Shown here: in pieces, positions 36,701-52,700 of the stretch
Layout of the letters: every line of letters starts with the position of its first letter
How positions within the stretch are numbered: the stretch's first letter is position 1
DNA from: Aphrophora alni
Taxonomy: Eukaryota; Arthropoda; Insecta; Hemiptera; Aphrophoridae
Assembly: GCA_963513935.1 (NCBI GenBank)
Contig: OY740774.1
Location: 26,679,949-26,743,948, forward strand
DNA: 64,000 bases
Reading direction: 5' to 3'
The notes under the pieces: generated by a model
What the model was told of the DNA's origin: nothing
Seen by the model: the letters and a program-made list of their open reading frames with translations, nothing else
The model's database searches: none
Position numbers and translations under genes: made by a program

Positions 36701-37591
36701 TGGTGTGCAGTTACCATGCAACAACAGAAAATGATGAACGAGTCATCAAAACTCGTCTTGTTAGTGTGTTTGCTTCTCATGGCAGTCGAAGCGTGTCCAT
36801 TACCTATTGATTACAGTATAAAATATAACAACGATTATGTAATGTAAGTACTAGCTATAATAATTATTGCAAAACTACCAATTACTTTACAAAAAAAAAA
36901 TATATATTAGTAAAATAGTTGTTAAATTGCCCTTACAGCTGTTTTTCAGTGTTCTAAATACTTGACTAATCTCGTGTAAAAATCTGAATATGATTATACC
37001 ACTATTAAATGTCATATATTGAATATCTTCTACAGGAAATAAGTTTCAGCAAAAGTATATCATATTGCAATATCGAAGAGGTTGTACATATCGTGCAAAA
37101 CTCTAGCACAAGTGGATCCGGACAGGCTATAGTACAAAAGTAACATATTCATGTTACTATTGCAGTTATATCTACTTTTATATAAACCAATATTGAAAAT
37201 CACGAGTAAATACTTTTTCTATGGCGATAATATAGCTTATCATATATGATTAAATTAACAACATGATTAAATTAACAATATGAATAAATTATTGATATCT
37301 GTTGGTATGAATAAGATTTTTAATAAACGAGGTATTAGCGGAAACAGTTTCTACTCTTTTATTTATTTTAGTTTTATTTATAAACATTAAAAACTATATC
37401 CAGTTGGTTTTTTAGAAGAAGTAAAATTATACAAAAACAATTCCTGTTTTATATTTATTAAAAAATAATAATTCAAAACTTTTTTTTTCCTTGTTGTTTA
37501 AAGGCAACACAAATCTCAGTCATTATAAAGGAAGGCCTAAAAACATAAAATAATTGCTATACCCTAGAATATTCTAATAGCGCCAGGATCG
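33576..37591 (+). repeat. Satellite unit U5
   Basis: Left arm 34534-35508, right arm 36631-37591; CA tract 33683-33726. The left part matches U3. The right arm carries 'acacgttcac' and 'gagccgcttg', shared with U7 but not U6, so the unit is a mosaic. Confidence 0.95.
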
Positions 37592-40500
37592 CAAAAAACA
37601 CAAATAAATTAATTTTCTGGAGAATAATGTTCTCTGTTTTTGTAAAATGTAATGATTATCATAATGGTTTTTCGCATTTAGACAAAAACAACAACTTCAC
37701 ACACACACACACTAGAAGTCAGTCAGTGAGATAAAAATGAGTGAGATCAGTGAACATTTCATAATCCTTAGTGTCGGCGTATCCATAACAATGATTCCAA
37801 TATTTACAAAGTTTCAGATATATTTATATTAATAAAGTTTATATTTATTAGATTTAGTATAATAATACATAAAACATTTTCCAAAGTAAATGTTGAAACT
37901 TTAACAACTTTCTCGCCAAAAACAGTTTAAAAGCAATTTATGACTTTCTTAATTACAAAATGTTAAAATACAAATATTTTAAGGTGTAAAATTTAATGAT
38001 TAAATTGTAATTATAATTCCTTTGAATTGTTTATGGAGTTGTCTAATATAAATTTGGATTAGTGAAATTATTTGAGAGTAATAAACTAGAATCAGTATTG
38101 AATAAATGTTTGGAATAGAGGGCGAGTTTGATTTAGAGCTTAAAACTACTTCCCTCCCTGCTGGATTATATCTTGAAGAATATATGGGTTTAAAAACTTA
38201 TATTTCTTATATATCAAATGTCTCTTTATTAAATGTACTATTGTCATGGTTATTAAGATTGAAATAAATAACCAAATGTAAATATAATTTATATATTTCT
38301 ACAGTAGATTAAATAATGTTAGATTTAATATTACAATTTATTTTGTATTTTCCTATACTTTAAAAGCCCATCAGTGTTTACATTAGTAAGTACGGGGCCG
38401 GCAAACCCGAATGATCCTAGCTGGATCTAAACCTTTTTCAAGTAGTCTTGAGTTAAATTCCTCTCTTTCATCTTTCCCATTAGTTTCCTATTGGCAAATA
38501 AGTGTTTTTTTACGATCCTAGTGCTATTAGAGTATTCTAGGGTATAGCAATTATTTTATGTTTTTATACCTACTATTATTATAATGACTGAGATTTGTGT
38601 TGCTTTTAAACAACAAGAAAATAATTTAGTTTTGAATTATAAATTTTTAATAAATATAAAACAGTGATTGTTTTTGTATAATTTTTACTTCTTACAAAAA
38701 ACGAACTGGATATAGTTTTTCATGTATATAACTAAATTAATAAGAAATGAAAGAGTCGAAATTGTTTTCGCTAATATCTTGTTTACTAAACTTATTCATA
38801 CCAACAGACATCAATAATTTATTCATATTGTTAATATAATCATATTGTTAATTTATTCATATATGATAGGCAATATTATATTCATAGAAAAAGTATTTAT
38901 TCGTGATTTTCAATGTTTGTTTATAAAAAATAAGAAATAACTGCAATATAAGATAATACATTTTAACATGAATATGTTACTTTTGTACTACAGCCTGTCC
39001 GGAACCACATGAGCTCTAGTTTTGCACGATATGTACAACGTTTTCGATATTTCAATATGATATACCTTTGCTGTAACTTATTTCCTGTAGAAGATATTCA
39101 ATATATGACATTTAATAGTGGTATAATCATATTAGGATTTTCACACGAGATTAGTTAAGAAGTATTTAGAACACTGAAAAACAGTTGTAAGGGTAAATAA
39201 CAACTATTTTACTATTTTTTTTTTGTAAAGTAATTGGTAGTTTTGCAATAATTATTAAAGAGTACTTACATTACATAATCGTTGTAATATTTTATACTGT
39301 AATCAATAGGTAATGGACACGCTTCGACTGCCATGAGAAGCAAACACACTAACAAGACGAGTTTTGATGACTCAGTCATCATTATCTGTTGTTACATGTT
39401 AACTGCATGCACATCATGTTAATTGTAGATGTTCCACAAGTGACTGAATATTTTAGGTGAACATATTTTGGTCTTAATATTTGTCAAAAGTCCTTTTTAA
39501 TAAACAATATTGGCTAATTGGCTAATATTATTGTGAAAAAACCGAAAGTCAACCTTTAAGCAGTAAAGTTGCATGCAATACCATTGAATTGTATTTCAAG
39601 TCAAGACTCTAAACATCTCCACTTAAACTCATTTTTATTCGGTTCTCATCAACACATATGATGATGATGTATTACCTAAACCAAATCTGAAAAAAATCTA
39701 CCTTTGTACAAATCGGGTTTCAAATGAGACCAAATTATTGTCTTTTATTTTTAATAAGATAATATTTCAAATACATATGATGATATACAATTCAATGACC
39801 ACTGTGGTGTAATTTTGAATATTTATTGATAAATTTCCCTAATCTTAATATAGGAATATAAACATAAAACACTGTTTCAGTAATTATTATAAAGTTTATC
39901 TCCCTTATATACTTTTCCGTACATTTCGATAACATCGTTATCATCAGAAAGTTCTACTAATAAACTAGAATTAAACTGTTAAAAATAACTATTACCCTTA
40001 TGTTGACACTACAGTGACCTTTTGATTTTGTAATTAAAATGTCCATCTTTGCGACATTCAGATCACTCTATAAATAAACTATAAATCATATTCAGAGATT
40101 GTGACCGTATGACCTAACCCACCATCTGGACTTATTTAGGGACGATTTTCGTACGGTTTGTTATAATAGAAAAAAAAACACATTTTGCCATTATTTGACA
40201 AAAATTATGAAAAGGTAATTTCGTTTCATTTTTATATATTAAAAACATTATTTTAATTCACACCACAGTTACAATAATTAGTAGATTTGTTTAATGTATT
40301 GAGCCTAATTCATTGTTTTAAATATGGATTGTTATTTTCGTTGTTATGGTAACTTAATTTGCATGTTAAAGTATAATATCAATTTAATAAAGAACATTCA
40401 ATAATTAAATCTCATTAGCCTAAACGTATTGTTTTAATGCATTTTACAAGTAATGGATCTAATTATATGTTTTAAGTGTATGATACTATTTGATTGTTTA

Positions 40501-41570
40501 CTAAGTTTGTAAGTTAAATCAAAAAACAAGTTTAAAACCATTTCAAAATCATAATTCTTTGACATTGGAAATTATTTGACAATATTGACATTGGAATATT
40601 TGAAATTATTGACAAATATTAAGACCAATACATGTTCACTTGAAATATTGAGCCACTTGTGGAACATCTACAATTAACATGGTGTGCAGTTACCATGCAA
40701 CAACAGAAAATGATGAACGAGTCATCAAAACTCGTCTTGTTAGTGTGTTTGCTTCTCATGGCAGTCGAAGCGTGTCCATTACCTATTGATTACAGTATAA
40801 AATATTACAACGATTATGTAATGTAAGTACTCTTTAATAATTATTGCAAAACTACCAATTACTTTACAAAAAAAAAAACAAAAATATTAGTAAAATAGTT
40901 GTTAAATTGCCCTTACAGCTGTTTTTCAGTGTTCTAAATACTTGACTAATCTCGTGTAAAAATCTGAATATGATTATACCACTATTAAATATCATATATT
41001 GAATATCTTCTACAGGAAATAAGTTTCAGCAAAAGTATATCATATTGCAATATCGAAGAGGTTGTACATATCGTGCAAAACTCTAGCACAAGTGGATCCG
41101 GACAGGCTATAGTACAAAAGTAACATATTCATGTTACAATTGCAGTTATATCTACTTTTATATAAACCAATATTGAAAATCACGAGTAAATACTTTTTCT
41201 ATGGCGATAATATAGCTTATCATATATGATTAAATTAACAACATGATTAAATTAACAATATGAATAAATTATTGATATCTGTTGGTATGAATAAGATTTT
41301 TAATAAACGAGGTATTAGCGGAAACAGTTTCTACTCTTTTATTTATTTTAGTTTTATTTATAAACATTAAAAACTATATCCAGTTGGTTTTTTAGAAGAA
41401 GTAAAATTATACAAAAACAATTCCTGTTTTATATTTATTAAAAAATAATAATTCAAAACTTTTTTTTCCTTGTTGTTTAAAGGCAACACAAATCTCAGTC
41501 ATTATAAAGGAAGGCCTAAAAACATAACATAATTGCTATACCCTAGAATATTCTAATAGCGCCAGGATCG
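37592..41570 (+). repeat. Satellite unit U6
   Basis: Left arm 38512-39486, right arm 40610-41570; CA tract only 15 bases (37698-37712). Shares private variants with U8: 'aaatgtactattg', 'attcggttctcatc', 'ttatatgtttta', 'aacataacata'. Confidence 0.95.
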
Positions 41571-41674
41571 CAAAAAACACAAATAAATTAATTTTCTGGA
41601 GAATAATGTTCTCTGTTTTTGTAAAATGTAATGATTATCATAATGGTTTTTCGCATTTAGACAAAAACAACAAC

Positions 41675-41762
<88 letters not shown>

Positions 41763-44700
41763 AAGTCAGTCAGTGAGATAAAAATGAGTGAGATCAGTGA
41801 ACATTTCATAATCCTTAGTGTCGGCGTATCCATAACAATGATTCCAATATTTACAAAGTTTCAGATATATTTATATTAATAAAGTTTATATTTATTAGAT
41901 TTAGTATAATAATACATAAAACATTTTCCAAAGTAAATGTTGAAACTTTAACAACTTTCTCGCCAAAAACAGTTTAAAAGCAATTTATGACTTTCTTAAT
42001 TACAAAATGTTAAAATACAAATATTTTAAGGTGTAAAATTTAATGATTACATTGTAATTATAATTCCTTTGAATTGTTTATGGAGTTGTCTAATATAAAT
42101 TTGGATTAGTGAAATTATTTGAGAGTAATAAACTAGAATCAGTATTGAATAAATGTTTGGAATAGAGGGCGAGTTTGATTTAGAGCTTAAAACTACTTCC
42201 CTCCCTGCTGGATTATATCTTGAAGAATATATGGGTTTAAAAACTTATATTTCTTATATATCAAATGTCTCTTTATTAAATGTACAATTGTCATGGTTAT
42301 TAAGATTGAAATAAATAACCAAATGTAAATATAATTTATATATTTTTACAGTAGATTAAATAATGTTAGATTTAATATTACAATTTATTTTGTATTTTCC
42401 TATACTTTAAAAGCCCATCAGTGTTTACATTAGTAAGTACGGGGCCGGCAAACCCGAATGATCCTAGCTGGATCTAAACCTTTTTCAAGTAGTCTTGAGT
42501 TAAATTCCTCTCTTTCATCTTTCCCATTAGTTTCCTATTGGCAAATAAGTGTTTTTTTACGATCCTAGTGCTATTAGAGTATTCTAGGGTATAGCAATTA
42601 TTTTATGTTTTTATACCTACTATTATTATAATGACTGAGATTTGTGTTGCTTTTAAACAACAAGAAAATAATTTAGTTTTGAATTATAAATTTTTAATAA
42701 ATATAAAACAGTGATTGTTTTTGTATAATTTTTACTTCTTACAAAAAACGAACTGGATATAGTTTTTCATGTATATAACTAAATTAATAAAAAAATGAAA
42801 GAGTCGAAATTGTTTTCGCTAATATCTTGTTTACTAAACTTATTCATACCAACAGACATCAATAATTTATTCATATTGTTAATATAATCATATTGTTAAT
42901 TTATTCATATATGATAGGCAATATTATATTCATAGAAAAAGTATTTATTCGTGATTTTCAATGTTTGTTTATAAAAAATAAGAAATAACTGCAATAGAAG
43001 ATAATACATTTTAACATGAATATGTTACTTTTGTACTACAGCCTGTCCGGAACCACATGAGCTCTAGTTTTGCACGATATGTACAACGTTTTCGATATTT
43101 CAATATGATATACCTTTGCTGTAACTTATTTCCTGTAGAAGATATTCAATATATGACATTTAATAGTGGTATAATCATATTAGGATTTTCACACGAGATT
43201 AGTTAAGAAGTATTTAGAACACTGAAAAACAGTTGTAAGCGTAAATAACAACTATTTTACTATTTTTTTTTTTGTAAAGTAATTGGTAGTTTTGCAATAA
43301 TTATTAAAGAGTACTTACATTACATAATCGTTGTAATATTTTATACTGTAATCAATAGGTAATGGACACGCTTCGACTGCCATGAGAAGCAAACACACTA
43401 ACAAGACGAGTTTTGATGACTCAGTCATCATTATCTGTTGTTACATGTTACCTGCATGCACATCATGTTAATTGTAGATGTTCCACAAGTGACTGAATAT
43501 TTTAGGTGAACATATTTTGGTCTTAATATTTGTCAAAAGTCCTTTTTAATAAACAATATTGGCTAATTGGCTAATATTATTGTGAAAAAACCGAAAGTCA
43601 ACCTTTAAGCAGTAAAGTTGCATGCAATACCATTGAATTGTATTTCAAGTCAAGACTCTAAACATCTCCACTTAAACTAATTTTATTCGGTTATCATCAA
43701 CACATATGATGATGATGTATTACCTAAGCCAAATCTGAAAAAAATCTACCTTTGTACAAATCGGGTTTCAAATGAGACCAAATTATTGTCTTTTATTTTT
43801 AATAAGATAATATTTCAAATACATATGATGATATACAATTCAATGACCACTGTGGTGTAATTTTGAATATTTATTGATAAATTTCCCTAATCTTAATATA
43901 GGAATATAAACATAAAACACTGTTTCAGTAATTATTATAAAGTTTATCTCCTTATATACTTTTCCGTACATTTCGATAACATCGTTATCATCAGAAAGTT
44001 CTACTAATAAACTAGAATTAAACTGTTAAAAATAACTATTACCCTTATGTTGACACTACAGTGACCTTTTGATTTTGTAATTAAAATGTCCATCTTTGCG
44101 ACATTCAGATCACTCTATAAATAAACTATAAATCATATTCAGAGATTGTGACCGTATGACCTAACCCACCATCTGGACTTATTTAGGGACGATTTTCGTA
44201 CGGTTTGTTATAATAGAAAAAAAACACATTTTGCCATTATTTGACAAAAATTATGAAAAGGTAATTTCGTTTCATTTTTATATATTAAAAACATTATTTT
44301 AATTCACACCACAGTTACAATAATTAGTAGATTTGTTTAATGTATTGAGCCTAATTCATTGTTTTAAATATGGATTGTTATTTTCGTTGTTATGGTAACT
44401 TAATTCGCATGTTAAAGTATAATATCAATTTAATAAAGAACATTCAATAATTAAATCTCATTAGCCTAAACGTATTGTTTTAATGCATTTTACAAGTAAT
44501 GGATCTAATTATCTGTTTTAAGTGTATGATACTATTTGATTGTTTACTAAGTTTGTAAGTTAAATCAAAAAACAAGTTTAAAACCATTTCAAAATCATAA
44601 TTCTTTGACATTGGAAATTATTTGACAATATTGACATTGGAATATTTGAAATTATTGACAAATATTAAGACCAATACACGTTCACTTGAAATATTGAGCC

Positions 44701-45615
44701 GCTTGTGGAACATCTACAATTAACATGGTGTGCAGTTACCATGCAACAACAGAAAATGATGAACGAGTCATCAAAACTCGTCTTGTTAGTGTGTTTGCTT
44801 CTCATGGCAGTCGAAGCGTGTCCATTACCTATTGATTACAGTATAAAATATAACAACGATTATGTAATGTAAGTACTAGCTATAATAATTATTGCAAAAC
44901 TACCAATTACTTTACAAAAAAAAAATATATATTAGTAAAATAGTTGTTAAATTGCCCTTACAGCTGTTTTTCAGTGTTCTAAATACTTGACTAATCTCGT
45001 GTAAAAATCTGAATATGATTATACCACTATTAAATGTCATATATTGAATATCTTCTACAGGAAATAAGTTTCAGCAAAAGTATATCATATTGCAATATCG
45101 AAGAGGTTGTACATATCGTGCAAAACTCTAGCACAAGTGGATCCGGACAGGCTATAGTACAAAAGTAACATATTCATGTTACTATTGCAGTTATATCTAC
45201 TTTTATATAAACCAATATTGAAAATCACGAGTAAATACTTTTTCTATGGCGATAATATAGCTTATCATATATGATTAAATTAACAACATGATTAAATTAA
45301 CAATATGAATAAATTATTGATATCTGTTGGTATGAATAAGATTTTTAATAAACGAGGTATTAGCGGAAACAGTTTCTACTCTTTTATTTATTTTAGTTTT
45401 ATTTATAAACATTAAAAACTATATCCAGTTGGTTTTTTAGAAGAAGTAAAATTATACAAAAACAATTCCTGTTTTATATTTATTAAAAAATAATAATTCA
45501 AAACTTTTTTTTTCCTTGTTGTTTAAAGGCAACACAAATCTCAGTCATTATAAAGGAAGGCCTAAAAACATAAAATAATTGCTATACCCTAGAATATTCT
45601 AATAGCGCCAGGATC
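41571..45615 (+). repeat. Satellite unit U7, longest CA tract
   Basis: Left arm 42559-43534, right arm 44656-45615. The CA tract at 41677-41759 (83 bases) is the longest in the array. The right arm matches U5; the left-arm variant 'ttaataaaaaaatgaaag' is shared with U12. Confidence 0.95.
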
Positions 45616-48600
45616 GCAAAAAACACAAATAAATTAATTTTCTGGAGAATAATGTTCTCTGTTTTTGTAAAATGTAATGATTATCATAATGGTTTTTCGC
45701 ATTTAGACAAAAACAACAACTTCACACACACACACACTAGAAGTCAGTCAGTGAGATAAAAATGAGTGAGATCAGTGAACATTTCATAATCCTTAGTGTC
45801 GGCGTATCCATAACAATGATTCCAATATTTACAAAGTTTCAGATATATTTATATTAATAAAGTTTATATTTATTAGATTTAGTATAATAATACATAAAAC
45901 ATTTTCCAAAGTAAATGTTGAAACTTTAACAACTTTCTCGCCAAAAACAGTTTAAAAGCAATTTATGACTTTCTTAATTACAAAATGTTAAAATACAAAT
46001 ATTTTAAGGTGTAAAATTTAATGATTAAATTGTAATTATAATTCCTTTGAATTGTTTATGGAGTTGTCTAATATAAATTTGGATTAGTGAAATTATTTGA
46101 GAGTAATAAACTAGAATCAGTATTGAATAAATGTTTGGAATAGAGGGCGAGTTTGATTTAGAGCTTAAAACTACTTCCCTCCCTGCTGGATTATATCTTG
46201 AAGAATATATGGGTTTAAAAACTTATATTTCTTATATATCAAATGTCTCTTTATTAAATGTACTATTGTCATGGTTATTAAGATTGAAATAAATAACCAA
46301 ATGTAAATATAATTTATATATTTCTACAGTAGATTAAATAATGTTAGATTTAATATTACAATTTATTTTGTATTTTCCTATACTTTAAAAGCCCATCAGT
46401 GTTTACATTAGTAAGTACGGGGCCGGCAAACCCGAATGATCCTAGCTGGATCTAAACCTTTTTCAAGTAGTCTTGAGTTAAATTCCTCTCTTTCATCTTT
46501 CCCATTAGTTTCCTATTGGCAAATAAGTGTTTTTTTACGATCCTAGTGCTATTAGAGTATTCTAGGGTATAGCAATTATTTTATGTTTTTATACCTACTA
46601 TTATTATAATGACTGAGATTTGTGTTGCTTTTAAACAACAAGAAAATAATTTAGTTTTGAATTATAAATTTTTAATAAATATAAAACAGTGATTGTTTTT
46701 GTATAATTTTTACTTCTTACAAAAAACGAACTGGATATAGTTTTTCATGTATATAACTAAATTAATAAGAAATGAAAGAGTCGAAATTGTTTTCGCTAAT
46801 ATCTTGTTTACTAAACTTATTCATACCAACAGACATCAATAATTTATTCATATTGTTAATATAATCATATTGTTAATTTATTCATATATGATAGGCAATA
46901 TTATATTCATAGAAAAAGTATTTATTCGTGATTTTCAATGTTTGTTTATAAAAAATAAGAAATAACTGCAATATAAGATAATACATTTTAACATGAATAT
47001 GTTACTTTTGTACTACAGCCTGTCCGGAACCACATGAGCTCTAGTTTTGCACGATATGTACAACGTTTTCGATATTTCAATATGATATACCTTTGCTGTA
47101 ACTTATTTCCTGTAGAAGATATTCAATATATGACATTTAATAGTGGTATAATCATATTAGGATTTTCACACGAGATTAGTTAAGAAGTATTTAGAACACT
47201 GAAAAACAGTTGTAAGGGTAAATAACAACTATTTTACTATTTTTTTTTTGTAAAGTAATTGGTAGTTTTGCAATAATTATTAAAGAGTACTTACATTACA
47301 TAATCGTTGTAATATTTTATACTGTAATCAATAGGTAATGGACACGCTTCGACTGCCATGAGAAGCAAACACACTAACAAGACGAGTTTTGATGACTCAG
47401 TCATCATTATCTGTTGTTACATGTTAACTGCATGCACATCATGTTAATTGTAGATGTTCCACAAGTGACTGAATATTTTAGGTGAACATATTTTGGTCTT
47501 AATATTTGTCAAAAGTCCTTTTTAATAAACAATATTGGCTAATTGGCTAATATTATTGTGAAAAAACCGAAAGTCAACCTTTAAGCAGTAAAGTTGCATG
47601 CAATACCATTGAATTGTATTTCAAGTCAAGACTCTAAACATCTCCACTTAAACTCATTTTTATTCGGTTCTCATCAACACATATGATGATGATGTATTAC
47701 CTAAACCAAATCTGAAAAAAATCTACCTTTGTACAAATCGGGTTTCAAATGAGACCAAATTATTGTCTTTTATTTTTAATAAGATAATATTTCAAATACA
47801 TATGATGATATACAATTCAATGACCACTGTGGTGTAATTTTGAATATTTATTGATAAATTTCCCTAATCTTAATATAGGAATATAAACATAAAACACTGT
47901 TTCAGTAATTATTATAAAGTTTATCTCCCTTATATAATTTTCCGTACATTTCGATAACATCGTTATCATCAGAAAGTTCTACTAATAAACTAGAATTAAA
48001 CTGTTAAAAATAACTATTACCCTTATGTTGACACTACAGTGACCTTTTGATTTTGTAATTAAAATGTCCATCTTTGCGACATTCAGATCACTCTATAAAT
48101 AAACTATAAATCATATTCAGAGATTGTGACCGTATGACCTAACCCACCATCTGGACTTATTTAGGGACGATTTTCGTACGGTTTGTTATAATAGAAAAAA
48201 AAACACATTTTGCCATTATTTGACAAAAATTATGAAAAGGTAATTTCGTTTCATTTTTATATATTAAAAACATTATTTTAATTCACACCACAGTTACAAT
48301 AATTAGTAGATTTGTTTAATGTATTGAGCCTAATTCATTGTTTTAAATATGGATTGTTATTTTCGTTGTTATGGTAACTTAATTTGCATGTTAAAGTATA
48401 ATATCAATTTAATAAAGAACATTCAATAATTAAATCTCATTAGCCTAAACGTATTGTTTTAATGCATTTTACAAGTAATGGATCTAATTATATGTTTTAA
48501 GTGTATGATACTATTTGATTGTTTACTAAGTTTGTAAGTTAAATCAAAAAACAAGTTTAAAACCATTTCAAAATCATAATTCTTTGACATTGGAAATTAT

Positions 48601-49595
48601 TTGACAATATTGACATTGGAATATTTGAAATTATTGACAAATATTAAGACCAATACATGTTCACTTGAAATATTGAGCCACTTGTGGAACATCTACAATT
48701 AACATGGTGTGCAGTTACCATGCAACAACAGAAAATGATGAACGAGTCATCAAAACTCGTCTTGTTAGTGTGTTTGCTTCTCATGGCAGTCGAAGCGTGT
48801 CCATTACCTATTGATTACAGTATAAAATATTACAACGATTATGTAATGTAAGTACTCTTTAATAATTATTGCAAAACTACCAATTACTTTACAAAAAAAA
48901 AAACAAAAATATTAGTAAAATAGTTGTTAAATTGCCCTTACAGCTGTTTTTCAGTGTTCTAAATACTTGACTAATCTCGTGTAAAAATCTGAATATGATT
49001 ATACCACTATTAAATATCATATATTGAATATCTTCTACAGGAAATAAGTTTCAGCAAAAGTATATCATATTGCAATATCGAAGAGGTTGTACATATCGTG
49101 CAAAACTCTAGCACAAGTGGATCCGGACAGGCTATAGTACAAAAGTAACATATTCATGTTACAATTGCAGTTATATCTACTTTTATATAAACCAATATTG
49201 AAAATCACGAGTAAATACTTTTTCTATGGCGATAATATAGCTTATCATATATGATTAAATTAACAACATGATTAAATTAACAATATGAATAAATTATTGA
49301 TATCTGTTGGTATGAATAAGATTTTTAATAAACGAGGTATTAGCGGAAACAGTTTCTACTCTTTTATTTATTTTAGTTTTATTTATAAACATTAAAAACT
49401 ATATCCAGTTGGTTTTTTAGAAGAAGTAAAATTATACAAAAACAATTCCTGTTTTATATTTATTAAAAAATAATAATTCAAAACTTTTTTTTCCTTGTTG
49501 TTTAAAGGCAACACAAATCTCAGTCATTATAAAGGAAGGCCTAAAAACATAACATAATTGCTATACCCTAGAATATTCTAATAGCGCCAGGATCG
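45616..49595 (+). repeat. Satellite unit U8
   Basis: Left arm 46537-47511, right arm 48635-49595; CA tract 45723-45737. By eye almost identical to U6, 8.02 kb upstream. Confidence 0.95.
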
Positions 49596-49702
49596 CAAAA
49601 AACACAAATAAATTAATTTTCTGGAGAATAATGTTCTCTGTTTTTGTAAAATGTAATGATTATCATAATGGTTTTTCGCATTTAGACAAAAAAAACAACA
49701 AC

Positions 49703-49764
<62 letters not shown>

Positions 49765-52700
49765 AAGTCAGTCAGTGAGATAAAAATGAGTGAGATCAGT
49801 GAACATTTCATAATCCTTAGTGTCGGCGTATCCATAACAATGATTCCAATATTTACAAAGTTTCAGATATATTTATATTAATAAAGTTTATATTTATTAG
49901 ATTTAGTATAATAATACATAAAACATTTTCCAAAGTAAATGTTGAAACTTTAACAACTTTCTCGCCAAAAACAGTTTAAAAGCAATTTATGACTTTCTTA
50001 ATTACAAAATGTTAAAATACAAATATTTTAAGGTGTAAAATTTAATGATTAAATTGTAATTATAATTCCTTTGAATTGTTTATGGAGTTGTCTAATATAA
50101 ATTTGGATTAGTGAAATTATTTGAGAGTAATAAACTAGAATCAGTATTGAATAAATGTTTGGAATAGAGGGCGAGTTTGATTTAGAGCTTAAAACTACTT
50201 CCCTCCCTGCTGGATTATATCTTGAAGAATATATGGGTTTAAAAACTTATATTTCTTATATATCAAATGTCTCTTTATTAAATGTACAATTGTCATGGTT
50301 ATTAAGATTGAAATAAATAACCAAATGTAAATATAATTTATATATTTCTACAGTAGATTAAATAATGTTAGATTTAATATTACAATTTATTTTGTATTTT
50401 CCTATACTTTAAAAGCCCATCAGTGTTTACATTAGTAAGTACGGGGCCGGCAAACCCGAATGATCCTAGCTGGATCTAAACCTTTTTCAAGTAGTCTTGA
50501 GTTAAATTCCTCTCTTTCATCTTTCCCATTAGTTTCCTATTGGCAAATAAGTGTTTTTTTACGATCCTAGTGCTATTAGAGTATTCTAGGGTATAGCAAT
50601 TATTTTATGTTTTTATACCTACTATTATTATAATGACTGAGATTTGTGTTGCTTTTAAACAACAAGAAAATAATTTAGTTTTGAATTATAAATTTTTAAT
50701 AAATATAAAACAGTGATTGTTTTTGTATAATTTTTACTTCTTACAAAAAACGAACTGGATATAGTTTTTCATGTATATAACTAAATTAATAAGAAATGAA
50801 AGAGTCGAAATTGTTTTCGCTAATATCTTGTTTACTAAACTTATTCATACCAACAGACATCAATAATTTATTCATATTGTTAATATAATCATATTGTTAA
50901 TTTATTCATATATGATAGGCAATATTATATTCATAGAAAAAGTATTTATTCGTGATTTTCAATGTTTGTTTATAAAAAATAAGAAATAACTGCAATATAA
51001 GATAATACATTTTAACATGAATATGTTACTTTTGTACTACAGCCTGTCCGGAACCACATGAGCTCTAGTTTTGCACGATATGTACAACGTTTTCGATATT
51101 TCAATATGATATACCTTTGCTGTAACTTATTTCCTGTAGAAGATATTCAATATATGACATTTAATAGTGGTATAATCATATTAGGATTTTCACACGAGAT
51201 TAGTTAAGAAGTATTTAGAACACTGAAAAACAGTTGTAAGGGTAAATAACAACTATTTTACTATTTTTTTTTAGTAAAGTAATTGGTAGTTTTGCAATAA
51301 TTATTAAAGAGTACTTACATTACATAATCGTTGTAATATTTTATACTGTAATCAATAGGTAATGGACACGCTTCGACTGCCATGAGAAGCAAACACACTA
51401 ACAAGACGAGTTTTGATGACTCAGTCATCATTATCTGTTGTTACATGTTACCTGCATGCACATCATGTTAATTGTAGATGTTCCACAAGTGACTGAATAT
51501 TTTAGGTGAACATATTTTGGTCTTAATATTTGTCAAAAGTCCTTTTTAATAAACAATATTGGCTAATTGGCTAATAATATTGTGAAAAAACCGAAAGTCA
51601 ACCTTTAAGCAGTAAAGTTGCATGCAATACCATTGAATTGTATTTCAAGTCAAGACTCTAAACATCTCCACTTAAACTCATTTTTATTCGGTTATCATCA
51701 ACACATATGATGATGATGTATTACCTAAACCAAATCTGAAAAAAATCTACCTTTGTACAAATCGGGTTTCAAATGAGACCAAATTATTGTCTTTTATTTT
51801 TAATAAGATAATATTTCAAATACATATGATGATATACAATTCAATGACCACTGTGGGGTAATTTTGAATATTTATTGATAAATTTCCCTAATCTTAATAT
51901 AGGAATATAAACATAAAACACTGTTTCAGTAATTATTATAAAGTTTATCTCCCTTATATACTTTTCCGTACATTTCGATAACATCGTTATCATCAGAAAG
52001 TTCTACTAATAAACTAGAATTAAACTGTTAAAAATAACTATTACCCTTATGTTGACACTACAGTGACCTTTTGATTTTGTAATTAAAATGTCCATCTTTG
52101 CGACATTCAGATCACTCTATAAATAAACTATAAATCATATTCAGAGATTGTGACCGTATGACCTAACCCACCATCTGGACTTATTTAGGGACGATTTTCG
52201 TACGGTTTGTTATAATAGAAAAAAACACATTTTGCCATTTTTTGACAAAAATTATGAAAAGGTAATTTCGATTCATTTTTATATATTAAAAACATTTTTT
52301 TAATTCACACCACAGTTACAATAATTAGTAGATTTGTTTAATGTATTGAGCCTAATTCATTGTTTTAAATATGGATTGTTATTTTCGTTGTTATGGTAAC
52401 TTAATTCGCATGTTAAAGTATAATATCAATTTAATAAAGAACATTCAATAATTAAATCTCATTAGCCTAAACGTATTGTTTTAATGCATTTTACAAGTAA
52501 TGGATCTAATTATTTGTTTTAAGTGTATGATACTATTTGATTGTTTACTAAGTTTGTAAGTTAAATCAAAAAACAAGTTTAAAACCATTTCAAAATCATA
52601 ATTCTTTGACATTGGAAATTATTTGACAATATTGACATTGGAATATTTGAAATTATTGACAAATATTAAGACCAATACATGTTCACTTGAAATATTGAGC

